DNA of 13,753 nucleotides from Burkholderiales bacterium (GTDB lineage Bacteria > Pseudomonadota > Gammaproteobacteria > Burkholderiales > Burkholderiaceae_C). The notes below the pieces were generated by a model, which saw only the letters and a program-made list of their open reading frames with translations, was not told the DNA's origin and did no database searches. How positions within the stretch are numbered: the first letter of the stretch is position 1; each line of letters opens with the position of its first letter. Of the stretch, positions 1-8,255 are shown one piece after another. The position numbers were made by a program, and so were the translations under genes. Location: positions 1-13,753 of the forward strand of contig JANXMO010000592.1 of the NCBI GenBank assembly GCA_025354615.1, written 5' to 3'.

Positions 1-884
1 CGCGGGTAGCCGTCGGCATAACCGCAGGCCACGATGCCGATGCGCATCGGCTCGCTAGCCGTGAAAGTGCTGCCATAGCCGACGCTGTCGCCGCGGTACA
101 GCACCTGTATGGCGACCAGCCGGCTGCGCAAGGTCATCGCCGGCGTCAAGCCCCAACTGGCGATGGAGCCGGCCGGGAAGTCGGGCGCGCCGCCGTACAG
201 CACGACGCCCGGGCGCACCCAGTCGGCCTGCAGCGCCGGCTGGTGCGGCGCAGCGCGCAGCAGCGCTGCGCTGTTGCACAGCGAGCGCTCGCCAGGCAAG
301 TCGCGCGTGGCCTCCTCGAAAAGCGCCCACTGGCGCGCAAAGCTTTCGCCGCCGGCCGAACCGCTTGCAGCGGCGCCGCGTTCACCGGCCTGGTCGGCAG
401 CCGCAAAATGCGTCATCAACGTGATGCTGTCGACCTGCGTCAGGCCGTCGAGCCGCCGCCAGGCGGCGCGAAAAGCGCCAGGCGCAAAGCCCAGCCGGTT
501 CATGCCGCTGTTCAATTTGAGGAACACACGCTGTGGCTGCTGGGTGCGGTGAGCCGCCAGCCAGTCAACCTGCGCTTCGCGGTGCACCACATGCCACAGC
601 CCGAAGCGCGAGCAGGCTTCGAGGTCACGCGGCTCGAAGCAGCCTTCGAGCAACAGAATCGGCCCGCGCCAGCCCAGCGCCCGCACCCGTACCGCCTCAG
701 CCAGATCGAGCAGCGCAAAACCGTCGGCCGACAACAGGCCGGGATAGGCTCGCTCGATGCCGTGGCCGTACGCATTCGCCTTGACCACGGCCCACACACG
801 GGCATCGGGGGCAGCCGCCCGTGCACGCTGCAGGTTGCGCTCCAGCGCACCGGGGTGAATCAAGGCTTCCAGAGGGCGCGGCAT
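1..884 (-). CDS. alr: alanine racemase, 3' end cut by window edge
   Basis: This is a PLP-dependent alanine racemase, which interconverts L- and D-alanine in the cytoplasm to supply D-Ala for peptidoglycan. Only 294 codons lie in the window, so about the last 70 residues of a usual ~360-residue protein are missing. The frame reads VVKANAYGHG at 33-42, with the PLP-binding Lys35. LNSGMNRLGF at about 124-133 contains Arg130, the expected PLP-phenol partner. VGYGSTF contains Tyr270, the expected second catalytic base. The last readable residues, near IVACGYADGYPR, are also a conserved family block. The ATG at 884 is chosen because only about 34 residues precede the PLP lysine, as in the family. 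The gene is divergent from lplT across 211 bp. Whether it is the biosynthetic (alr) or catabolic (dadX) copy cannot be told; no dadA is visible nearby. Confidence 0.93.
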   Translation of the reverse strand, partial: MPRPLEALIHPGALERNLQRARAAAPDARVWAVVKANAYGHGIERAYPGLLSADGFALLDLAEAVRVRALGWRGPILLLEGCFEPRDLEACSRFGLWHVVHREAQVDWLAAHRTQQPQRVFLKLNSGMNRLGFAPGAFRAAWRRLDGLTQVDSITLMTHFAAADQAGERGAAASGSAGGESFARQWALFEEATRDLPGERSLCNSAALLRAAPHQPALQADWVRPGVVLYGGAPDFPAGSIASWGLTPAMTLRSRLVAIQVLYRGDSVGYGSTFTASEPMRIGIVACGYADGYP

Positions 885-981
885 GACGGTGGTGAAGACG
901 GTAGAAAGGCGGCGGCGGGGCGGTGCGCTTCATTCTGCCGCAGCCGCTGCCCACCGCCACGGGCGGCATTAAGTCGCGTGC

Positions 982-987
982 TATAAC
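982..987 (+). promoter_or_regulatory. possible -10 box upstream of lplT
   Basis: The alr-lplT divergent gap (885-1095) holds no gene. TATAAC at 982-987 is the best -10-like hexamer on the plus strand, but no convincing -35 lies 16-18 bp upstream. An AGGAGG string at 1045-1050 looks like a ribosome-binding site but has no start codon at a usable distance. Nothing else stands out in this gap. Confidence 0.22.
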
Positions 988-1095
988 CCGCGCCGCAGGG
1001 CAATCCCGTTTGCGAAACCACGGTTTCGGCGGTGCATGACGCCAGGAGGCCGCAACCACAAGAAGAAAGCCCGGAGAGCCGCACGCGACAAGCGA

Positions 1096-2373
1096 ATGAA
1101 AAAAGGTTTCTACACCATCATGGCGGCGCAGTTCTTCAGCTCGCTGGCCGACAACGCCTTGTTCGTGGCAGCGGTTGAACTTCTGAGGACCTCGGGCCAG
1201 GCCGAGTGGCAACGCGCGGCGCTGGTGCCGATGTTTGCGCTGTTCTACGTGCTGTTGGCGCCTTTCGTCGGCGCTTTTGCCGATGCGGTGCCCAAAGGCC
1301 GGGTCATGTTCTTCTCGAACCTGATCAAGGTGGCGGGCTGCCTGATGATGCTGTTCGGCGCGCATCCGTTGGCCGCCTATGCGATCGTCGGTCTTGGCGC
1401 CGCGGCCTATTCGCCGGCCAAATACGGCATCCTGACCGAATTGCTGCCGAACTCGCAGCTCGTCAAGGCCAACGGCTGGATCGAAGGGTTGACCATCGGC
1501 TCGATTATTCTGGGCGTGCTGCTGGGCGGCCAGCTGGTGGGCCGGCAGGTGTCGGCTTACCTGCTGCACTTCGACATGCCGTTGATCGACACCGGCATCG
1601 ACACCCCGCCCGAAGCGGCCATTGCCTCGATGATTGTTTTGTACGCGCTGGCCGCCGTGTTCAACCTGCGCATTCCGCGCACCGAAGCGCCGTTGCAGCC
1701 GCTGTCTCACAACGTCGGCGAGCTGGTGCGTGACTTTTCCACCTGCAATGCGCGCTTGTGGTCGGACAAGCTGGGCCAGATTTCACTGTCGACCACGACG
1801 CTGTTCTGGGGCGTCTCCGGCAACCTGCGCTACATCGTGCTGGCCTGGGCGGCTGCGGCCCTGGGTTACGGCACGACGCAGGCGTCGACACTGGTCGGCG
1901 TGGTGGCCGTGGGCACGGCCGCGGGCGCCGTGTTGGCGTCGCTGTACATGCGGCTGGACCAGGCCACCCGCGTGATTCACCTGGGCGTGGCCATGGGTTT
2001 GCTGGTGCTAGGCATGAACTTCATCCACAGCGTCTGGCTGGCCGCGCCTTTTCTGGTGCTGCTAGGCGCGATTGGCGGCTTCATGGTGGTGCCGATGAAT
2101 GCCTTGCTGCAACACCGCGGCCACAACCTGATGGGCGCCGGGCGTTCGATCGCGGTGCAGAACTTCAACGAGCAGGCCTGCATCCTCGGCCTCGGCGCGT
2201 TCTACACCGGCTTGACGCGCCTGGGCGTGTCGGCTTTCAGCGCCATCGCGGTTTTTGGCGTCGTGGTGGCCGGCACCATGGCGTTGATTGGCCGCTGGCA
2301 CGCCACCAATTGCGTCACGCATGGCGAAGAAGTCAAGCGCCTGCTGGCGTTGACGCGGCACGACCCGCATTGA
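1096..2373 (+). CDS. lplT: LplT-type lysophospholipid transporter (MFS)
   Basis: A 425-residue major facilitator superfamily protein of the inner membrane. It resembles LplT, which flips lysophospholipids inward for reacylation by Aas. The start of the protein (MKKGFYTIMAAQFFSSLADNAL) and the blocks APFVGAFADAVPKGRV (about 55-70) and AAYSPAKYGIL (103-113) match the LplT pattern as I know it. Hydrophobic segments recur to the end, consistent with 12 helices. The frame is open from an ATG at 1036, but that would add a very basic 20-residue leader. ATG 1096 begins directly at the family's conserved N-terminus and is preferred, although its ribosome site (GGAG at 1073) is far away. No aas gene is in the window, so the transporter is separate from its usual enzyme partner here. 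Family assignment is firm; substrate is inferred from the family. Confidence 0.88.
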   Translation: MKKGFYTIMAAQFFSSLADNALFVAAVELLRTSGQAEWQRAALVPMFALFYVLLAPFVGAFADAVPKGRVMFFSNLIKVAGCLMMLFGAHPLAAYAIVGLGAAAYSPAKYGILTELLPNSQLVKANGWIEGLTIGSIILGVLLGGQLVGRQVSAYLLHFDMPLIDTGIDTPPEAAIASMIVLYALAAVFNLRIPRTEAPLQPLSHNVGELVRDFSTCNARLWSDKLGQISLSTTTLFWGVSGNLRYIVLAWAAAALGYGTTQASTLVGVVAVGTAAGAVLASLYMRLDQATRVIHLGVAMGLLVLGMNFIHSVWLAAPFLVLLGAIGGFMVVPMNALLQHRGHNLMGAGRSIAVQNFNEQACILGLGAFYTGLTRLGVSAFSAIAVFGVVVAGTMALIGRWHATNCVTHGEEVKRLLALTRHDPH

Positions 2374-2431
2374 GCCAACCCACCTGCGCGCCCGCTACGA
2401 TGCCGCTTTGCCTGCGTCTGGAACCTTCTTC

Positions 2432-2923
2432 TTGAACACGCCGACCGCTTTTGATTTCGAGGCCGTCACCATCGACGGCCAGCCGGCGCCGCTGGCCGCT
2501 TGGCGCGGCCGCGTGCTGCTGATCGTCAACACCGCCAGCGCCTGTGGCTTCACGCCGCAGTTCAGCGGCCTGCAAACGATGTGGCAGACCTACCGTGAGC
2601 GCGGGCTGACGGTGCTGGGCTTTCCCAGCAACGAATTCGGCGGCCAGGATGCCGGCAGCGATGCGGAAATTGCCGCTTTCTGCCAACGCAACCACGGCGT
2701 CAGCTTCCCCATGATGGCCAAGGGCCAGGTCAACGGCCGCATGGCGCAGCCGCTGTGGCAGTGGCTGGGCGAGGCCGCACCAGGCGTGCTGGGCACGCGC
2801 GCCATCAAGTGGAATTTCACCAAGTTTTTGGTTGGCCGCGATGGCCGGGTGATCAAGCGCTACGCGCCGATCGACTCGCCGGCGACGCTTGTGGCCGACA
2901 TTGAATCCGCACTGCAAGCTTGA
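2432..2923 (+). CDS. glutathione peroxidase family thiol peroxidase
   Basis: A 163-residue cytoplasmic peroxidase of the GPx/BtuE family, which reduces hydrogen and lipid peroxides. The peroxidatic Cys38 sits in [11 protein letters not shown], Gln72 in [10 protein letters not shown], and Trp127-Asn128 in IKWNFTKFL, so the Cys/Gln/Trp/Asn active-site set is complete. It has Cys, not selenocysteine. Cys84 in [13 protein letters not shown] lies where many bacterial GPx proteins carry the resolving cysteine, suggesting thioredoxin-type recycling; that is inference. No ATG is available in frame. TTG 2432 is chosen over TTG 2408 because GGAA at 2420-2423 lies 8 nt upstream and the protein then starts [12 protein letters not shown], the usual length. 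It is 58 bp after lplT and 7 bp before tyrB, so probably cotranscribed with the latter. Confidence 0.92.
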   Translation: MNTPTAFDFEAVTIDGQPAPLAAWRGRVLLIVNTASACGFTPQFSGLQTMWQTYRERGLTVLGFPSNEFGGQDAGSDAEIAAFCQRNHGVSFPMMAKGQVNGRMAQPLWQWLGEAAPGVLGTRAIKWNFTKFLVGRDGRVIKRYAPIDSPATLVADIESALQA

Positions 2924-2930
2924 CCCCACC

Positions 2931-4124
2931 ATGATGTTCGACCACGTGCCGCCTTATGCCGGCGACCCCATCCTGACGCTGAACGAAGCCTTCGGGCGTG
3001 ATGTGCGGCCGCACAAGATCAACCTGTCGATCGGCATTTATTTTGACGAAGCGGGCCGGCTGCCGGTGATGCGCGCCGTGCGCAGCGCGGAAAACGCACT
3101 GCTCGGGGCCATCGGGCCGCGGCCTTACCAGCCGATGGAAGGCGCGCTCAACTACCGCCAGGCGGTGCAGGCACTGTTGTTTGGCGCCAGCCACGAGGCA
3201 GTCACCAGCGGCCGCATCGCCAGCGTGCAGACGCTGGGCGGCTCGGGCGGATTGAAGATTGGCGGCGACTTTTTAAAGCGCTACTTCCCGGCCAACCAGG
3301 TCTGGGTCAGCGACCCGACCTGGGACAACCACCGCGCCATGTTCGAAGGCGCGGGCTTCGAGGTCCACACCTACCCGTATTACGACAGCGCCACCGGCGG
3401 GCTGCGCTTTGCCGACATGCTGGCCACGCTGTCGGCCCTGCCGCCGCACAGCATCGTGCTGCTGCACGCCTGTTGCCACAACCCGACCGGCGTCGACTTG
3501 AGCGTGGCGCAATGGGCCGCGCTGATTCCGCTGCTGCAGCGCCGGCAGTTAATTTTATATGTCGACATCGCCTACCAGGGCTTTGGTGATGGTATTGACG
3601 CCGACGCGCACGCGGTGCGCGCGCTGGCCAGCGCCGGCTTGACCTTCTTTTGCGCCAGCTCGTTTTCCAAAAGCTTTTCGCTCTACGGCGAACGCTGCGG
3701 CGCGCTGAGCGTGGTTTGCGCGGATGCGGCCGAGGCTGAACGTGTGCTGGGCCAGATGCGCGCCACCGTGCGCAAGAACTACAGCAGCCCGCCCACGCAT
3801 GGCGGGCAGATCGTCGCCCGTGTGCTGGCCGACGCCGCACTGCGGGCCGACTGGGCCGCTGAACTCGATGCGATGCGGCACCGCATCCGCCGCATGCGCG
3901 AACGGCTGCACGCCCTATGGAGCGCCCAGGCGCCGGGGCGCAACGTTGATTTCCTGCTGACCCAGCGCGGCATGTTCAGCTACACCGGCCTGAGCGCGCA
4001 GCAGGTCGACCGGCTGCGCGAGGAACACGCGGTCTACCTTGTGCGGTCGGGCCGGCTGTGCGTGGCCGGGTTGAACGACGGCAACGTCGAAGCCGTGGCG
4101 GCTGCGATGGCTCAAGTGGGCTGA
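2931..4124 (+). CDS. tyrB: aromatic amino acid / aspartate aminotransferase
   Basis: A 397-residue class I PLP aminotransferase, closely resembling TyrB along its full length. TyrB carries out the last step of Tyr and Phe synthesis and also transaminates aspartate. Visible blocks are [13 protein letters not shown] near the N-terminus, [32 protein letters not shown], the HNPTG loop, [13 protein letters not shown] with the PLP-binding Lys247, and [11 protein letters not shown] with the carboxylate-binding Arg375. Two adjacent ATGs (2931 and 2934) are possible; the second gives the MF start seen in TyrB, and neither has a clear Shine-Dalgarno site. The gap to gpx is 7 bp, so translation may be coupled. 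Downstream, its 3' intergenic region carries the palindrome interrupted by the insertion sequence. The narrow symbol rests on similarity remembered for TyrB; AspC-like activity is not excluded. Confidence 0.93.
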   Translation: MMFDHVPPYAGDPILTLNEAFGRDVRPHKINLSIGIYFDEAGRLPVMRAVRSAENALLGAIGPRPYQPMEGALNYRQAVQALLFGASHEAVTSGRIASVQTLGGSGGLKIGGDFLKRYFPANQVWVSDPTWDNHRAMFEGAGFEVHTYPYYDSATGGLRFADMLATLSALPPHSIVLLHACCHNPTGVDLSVAQWAALIPLLQRRQLILYVDIAYQGFGDGIDADAHAVRALASAGLTFFCASSFSKSFSLYGERCGALSVVCADAAEAERVLGQMRATVRKNYSSPPTHGGQIVARVLADAALRADWAAELDAMRHRIRRMRERLHALWSAQAPGRNVDFLLTQRGMFSYTGLSAQQVDRLREEHAVYLVRSGRLCVAGLNDGNVEAVAAAMAQVG

Positions 4125-4144
4125 GCGGCAGCGTTTGCAGCCCG

Positions 4145-4173
4145 CATCAATCAACTTGAAACGGCAACTCCCT
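4145..4173. repeat. left arm of palindrome split by the IS110 element
   Basis: This arm pairs with 5392-5420. When the insertion is removed, positions 4145-4173 plus 5376-5382 face 5385-5420 with 32 of 36 Watson-Crick pairs around a 2-nt loop (5383-5384). The four mismatches (4148, 4162, 4164, 4172) are all C.A or G.T, i.e. single transitions. The palindrome lies between the 3' ends of tyrB and the L,D-transpeptidase gene. It resembles an intergenic REP-like hairpin, but I cannot check copy number. Confidence 0.8.
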
Positions 4174-4175
4174 TG

Positions 4176-4181
4176 TATCTT
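4176..4181 (+). promoter_or_regulatory. left-end half of a junction promoter (-10-like box)
   Basis: TATCTT matches four of six bases of the -10 consensus and starts 2 bp inside the left end. In the integrated state no -35 lies at 17 bp; TTGAAA at 4156 is only 14 bp away. In a circular intermediate it would sit exactly 17 bp after TTGACT from the right end (5355-5360). Predicted transcription would start near 4188 and read the bridge RNA and transposase. Confidence 0.6.
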
Positions 4182-4187
4182 TCGTTT

Positions 4188-5347
<1,160 letters not shown>

Positions 5348-5354
5348 AAGGGGG

Positions 5355-5360
5355 TTGACT
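5355..5360 (+). promoter_or_regulatory. right-end half of a junction promoter (-35 box)
   Basis: TTGACT matches five of six bases of the -35 consensus, 8 nt after the transposase stop. In the chromosome nothing like a -10 follows at the proper distance (5378-5383 is CCCGCG). After circularisation at the CT core, TATCTT from the left end follows at exactly 17 bp. This arrangement is known for IS110-family circles; its use here is inferred. Confidence 0.62.
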
Positions 5361-5373
5361 TTGAACACAGTTG

Positions 5374-5420
5374 CTCTCCCGCGTGCGGGAGAAGGAGTTG
5401 TCATTTCAAGTTGATTAATG
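5374..5420. repeat. right arm and loop of the palindrome split by the IS
   Basis: This piece carries the loop-proximal end of the palindrome. 5375-5382 pairs perfectly with 5385-5392 around GT at 5383-5384, and 5392-5420 pairs with the left arm at 4145-4173. The insertion therefore lies in one side of the stem, 7 bp from the tip. The first 10 bases (5374-5383) are exactly the target for the proposed right-target guide. Confidence 0.8.
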
Positions 5421-5430
5421 CCAACTCAGT

Positions 5431-5459
5431 AAAAAGCGCTGTTCAACACAGCGCTTTTT
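5431..5459. terminator. bidirectional Rho-independent terminator
   Basis: AGCGCTGT (5435-5442) pairs with ACAGCGCT (5448-5455) around a 5-nt loop. An A tract on one side (5431-5434) and a T tract on the other (5456-5461) extend the stem and give a U run in either direction. It lies just past the 3' end of the minus-strand L,D-transpeptidase gene and would also stop plus-strand transcription from tyrB and the IS. Confidence 0.88.
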
Positions 5460-5466
5460 TTATGCT

Positions 5467-6120
5467 TCAAGACCCGGTTGAATGTTTTGGTTGAGAGGTT
5501 GGACTCGAAAAAAGCGAGCGCACGTCTCGCGTTTCCGGCAGCACATAGACCACGCCTTTGCCGTGTTGGAAAAGCGGTTTGATCTGGTTGTCGTAAAACG
5601 CCGCGGGCACATTGATGCAGCCGTAAGAAATACGGTTGTCTTCTTCGGTGGGCGTGGCCAGACGCTGCAGCCGGCGGTCGCGCGGGTTGCCGTTGCGCAC
5701 CCGGTGCATGGAAACCGCTGCGTCGTAGTCGATCCAAAAAATGTCTTCGCCGTTGGTATTGCGGCCGGGTTGCGCAACAAAACGACCGGCAGGCGTGGTG
5801 CGTTCCTCAGGCAGAATTTTTTCCATCGGGCGTTCACCAATGCCGGGCACCGATTCATCACCGCGCGCCAGGCCCAACAGCACCGGCGTGTCGGCCGTGG
5901 GGGTGCCATTCGCGTCGAACAGCCACAAGTGCGCGTGCCGCTTGTCGATGACGATAAAAGGCGTATTGCCGTGGTCATGCGCCGCATGCGCCCATTGCGC
6001 TGCGGATTGAGCGTCAGGCGACGGCGGCGCGGCGCGGGCGACTGGTGCCATGCCCGCCGTAACAGCCAAAGCAAGGGCGAGCAAACGGGGCTTCAAAAAA
6101 CGGCAATTGTTTTTCATCAT
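5467..6120 (-). CDS. exported L,D-transpeptidase (YkuD domain)
   Basis: A 217-residue protein with a clear signal peptide: basic start (MMKNNCRFLKPR), hydrophobic core LLALALAVTAGMAPV, and a likely cut after ARA at residue 30. The mature part carries a YkuD fold beginning FIVIDKRHAHLWLFDANG, then GIGERPMEKILPEERTTPAGRF, His139 in VSMHRV and the nucleophile Cys168 in ISYGCINVP. Such enzymes form 3-3 peptidoglycan cross-links or attach proteins in the periplasm. The family's SHGC block reads SYGC here, and His139 is separated from Ser165 by 25 residues, more than usual, so it belongs to a divergent subfamily. The frame is open far upstream, but ATG 6120 (or 6117) starts right at the signal peptide. 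It is convergent with tyrB/IS and divergent from the glycan operon. Which substrate it uses cannot be told. Confidence 0.87.
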   Translation of the reverse strand: MMKNNCRFLKPRLLALALAVTAGMAPVARAAPPSPDAQSAAQWAHAAHDHGNTPFIVIDKRHAHLWLFDANGTPTADTPVLLGLARGDESVPGIGERPMEKILPEERTTPAGRFVAQPGRNTNGEDIFWIDYDAAVSMHRVRNGNPRDRRLQRLATPTEEDNRISYGCINVPAAFYDNQIKPLFQHGKGVVYVLPETRDVRSLFSSPTSQPKHSTGS

Positions 6121-6261
6121 GGATTGTGGGTGAAACGACTGTGGTGACGAGCAAGCACCGTACCCAGGAAGGTCCTGAACACCGGGTGAACGGCATGCCG
6201 TTTGCCAAACCTTGCGGGTCTTCCTCCAACGCGCGCCCGTTCGCGCAACACCCGCGACGCC
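6121..6261. promoter_or_regulatory. divergent intergenic region, likely promoters both ways
   Basis: This 141-bp gap separates the minus-strand L,D-transpeptidase from the plus-strand glycan operon, so promoters for both should lie here. I see no convincing sigma-70 pair on either strand. A perfect 14-bp palindrome, AACGGCATGCCGTT, lies at 6189-6202 and could be an operator, though it could also be chance. Confidence 0.35.
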
Positions 6262-7602
6262 ATGAAAGCCACCCCTCTGCGCATCGCCCTCATCAGTGAA
6301 CATGCTTCCCCGCTGGCTTTGGCGGGTGGTGAAGACGCTGGCGGGCAAAACATTTACGTCGCCCATGTGGCCCGCTGTCTTGGAGACGCGGGCCACGCAG
6401 TGGACGTGTTCACGCGGCGTGACGCCGCCACGCTGCCCCCATCGGTGACCTTGCAAAAAGGCGTTCGCGTGCTGCACATGGACGCCGGCCCCGCGCAGTT
6501 CGTGCCCAAGGAGCAATTGCTGCAGCACATGCCGGCTTTTGCCGCCGCCGCTGCGCCGTGGTTCGACCGCGGCCCGGCGTATGACGTGGTGCATGCCAAC
6601 TTCTTCATGTCAGGCTGGGTGGGGCTTGAGTTGCGGCGCCGCTTTGGCGTGCCTTTGGCTACCACGTTCCATGCGCTTGGCCTGGTGCGGCGCGAGCACC
6701 AGGGTGAGGCCGATTTGTTTCCGGCGCAGCGCATCGAGATCGAACGCGCGCTGGCGCAGCAGTCCGACAGCGTGATTGCCACCTGCCCGCAAGACGAGGC
6801 CGATTTGCTGCGCTTGTATGGGGCGCCGCAGCACCGTATGGCCAACGTACCCTGCGGTGTTGACATCGAAGCGCTGCGGCCGGGTGACAAAGCGCTGGCG
6901 CGGCAGCGCCTGGGCCTTGATCCGCATGAATTCATCGTATTGCAGCTGGGCCGTCTGGTGCCGCGCAAAGGCGTTGACAACGTGATTCGCGCGATGGCGC
7001 AACTGCCTGCGGCGTTGCCGGCGCGGCTGGTGGTGGTGGGCGGTGGGTCGGTCGAGCCCGACGAAGTGGCCACACCTGAAATCGGTCGTTTGCGCCGCTT
7101 GGCAGACACCTTGGGTGTGACGCCGCGTGTGCAGTTTGCCGGCCGGCGCGAGCGCAGCGCGCTGCGCGACTGGTATGTGGCAGCCGACGTTTTCGTCACC
7201 ACGCCGTGGTACGAGCCGTTCGGCATCACCCCGTTGGAGGCCATGGCCTGTGGCACGCCGGTCATTGGCAGTGCCGTAGGTGGCGTGCAATACACGGTGC
7301 TTGATGGCGTGACAGGCTTTCTGGTGCCGCCGCAAGACCCCTCCGCGTTGGCGGCCCGACTGCTCGATCTGCAACGCCAGCCCGCGTTGGCCGCCGCCAT
7401 GGGGCGGGCCGGTGTGCGCCGCGTGCGGTCCCAGTTCACATGGGATTGCGTGGCGCAGCAACTGGTTGATGTGTATGAGAGCGTGCGTCAATACGGCGTT
7501 CAGCCCGTGTCGGTGCGGCCTGTGCCGGTGGGCATGGGTCAGCAGCGTTCAGTGGCGGGGTTGCGCCCGACGCCGACGGTTGCGGCCGGGGTTTTGCAGT
7601 GA
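6262..7602 (+). CDS. GT4-family (GT-B) glycosyltransferase
   Basis: A 446-residue retaining glycosyltransferase of the GT4/group 1 type, the first gene of the glycan operon. The N-terminal nucleotide-sugar-facing loop ISEHASPLALAGGEDAGGQNIYV (11-33) is the pattern seen in MshA- and sucrose-phosphate-synthase-like enzymes. ATTFHALGLVRRE follows. The donor domain shows LQLGRLVPRKGVDN with Lys236, and an E-x7-E pair, Glu318 and Glu326, in YEPFGITPLEAMACGTPVIGS. No signal peptide or membrane segment is visible, so it probably acts on the inner face of the membrane. ATG 6262 matches the family start; upstream in-frame TTG 6202 would add 20 unlikely residues. Its TGA overlaps the GTG of the next gene by 4 bp. 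Donor and acceptor cannot be read from sequence. Confidence 0.92.
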   Translation: MKATPLRIALISEHASPLALAGGEDAGGQNIYVAHVARCLGDAGHAVDVFTRRDAATLPPSVTLQKGVRVLHMDAGPAQFVPKEQLLQHMPAFAAAAAPWFDRGPAYDVVHANFFMSGWVGLELRRRFGVPLATTFHALGLVRREHQGEADLFPAQRIEIERALAQQSDSVIATCPQDEADLLRLYGAPQHRMANVPCGVDIEALRPGDKALARQRLGLDPHEFIVLQLGRLVPRKGVDNVIRAMAQLPAALPARLVVVGGGSVEPDEVATPEIGRLRRLADTLGVTPRVQFAGRRERSALRDWYVAADVFVTTPWYEPFGITPLEAMACGTPVIGSAVGGVQYTVLDGVTGFLVPPQDPSALAARLLDLQRQPALAAAMGRAGVRRVRSQFTWDCVAQQLVDVYESVRQYGVQPVSVRPVPVGMGQQRSVAGLRPTPTVAAGVLQ

Positions 7603-8255
7603 GTGGCCGGCCAGCGGTGTTCATCGACAAAGATGGCACGTTGATCGAAAACGTTCCTTACAACGTCGACCCGGCGTTGTTGCGGTTCTCGCCCGGCGCG
7701 CCGCAGGCGCTGGCTGCTCTGGCGAATGCCGGCTATGCCTTGGTCATCGTCACCAACCAAAGCGGGCTGGCCGAAAGCCGCTTCACCCGGGCGGCGTTTT
7801 CGCGCCTTCAGCAGGCGCTGGAAGAGCGCTTGCGCAGCGAGGCCGGTGTGGCGCTGCTCGATGTGTTGGTGTGCCCCCACGCGCCGGCGGCAGATGGCAG
7901 CCCGGCCTGCCTGTGTCGCAAACCCGCGCCTGGCATGCTGCTGCGTGCTGCGCGCACGCACGGGCTGGATCTGGAACGTTCCTGGATGGTGGGCGACACG
8001 CTGGACGACGTTGAAGCCGGCCGCCGCGCCGGCTGTCGCGCCGTATTTTTCGACAGCGGCGGTGAAACGGTATGGCGGCGCTCGCCCTTGCGCGTTTCCC
8101 ATGCGCAGTGTTCGACATGGCAGGAAGTGGTCGCCGCCGTGCTGGCGCAAAGCAGCGCAACAGACGCCCCTGTTCATGCAACGCCAGCAGCGCCGGGCGC
8201 TGCCGTTCCTGGCGACTTGGCGCCTGCCGCGGGTTTGCCGTTGACCTGCCCATGA
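7599..8255 (+). CDS. GmhB-like HAD phosphatase (heptose-1,7-bisphosphate)
   Basis: A 218-residue HAD-IIIA phosphatase. Asp10 and Asp12 in FIDKDGTL are the nucleophile and acid/base, VTNQSG (51-56) gives motif II, Lys108 in CRKPAPGML motif III, and VGDTLDD (131-137) motif IV. The GmhB zinc site is complete: Cys92 and His94 in VCPH, Cys104 and Cys106 in CLCRK. GmhB removes the 7-phosphate of D-glycero-D-manno-heptose-1,7-bisphosphate on the way to ADP- or GDP-heptose, and the GT9 genes next door fit that. The GTG start is fixed by the 4-bp GTGA overlap with the GT4 gene and by the VFIDKDGT start. An Ala/Pro-rich tail of about 30 residues beyond the HAD fold is unusual. Histidinol-phosphatase is a less likely alternative, given the neighbours. 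Confidence 0.87.
   Translation: MSGRPAVFIDKDGTLIENVPYNVDPALLRFSPGAPQALAALANAGYALVIVTNQSGLAESRFTRAAFSRLQQALEERLRSEAGVALLDVLVCPHAPAADGSPACLCRKPAPGMLLRAARTHGLDLERSWMVGDTLDDVEAGRRAGCRAVFFDSGGETVWRRSPLRVSHAQCSTWQEVVAAVLAQSSATDAPVHATPAAPGAAVPGDLAPAAGLPLTCP

Noticed and set aside
697..1710. 337-codon minus-strand open frame
   Set aside because: It runs opposite both alr's upstream region and lplT, has the Arg/His/Gln-rich composition of an antisense frame in GC-rich DNA, and shows no recognisable domain.
6121..6594. Upstream extension of the L,D-transpeptidase on the minus strand
   Set aside because: It would put about 158 residues before a clear signal peptide and overlap the start of the GT4 gene on the other strand.
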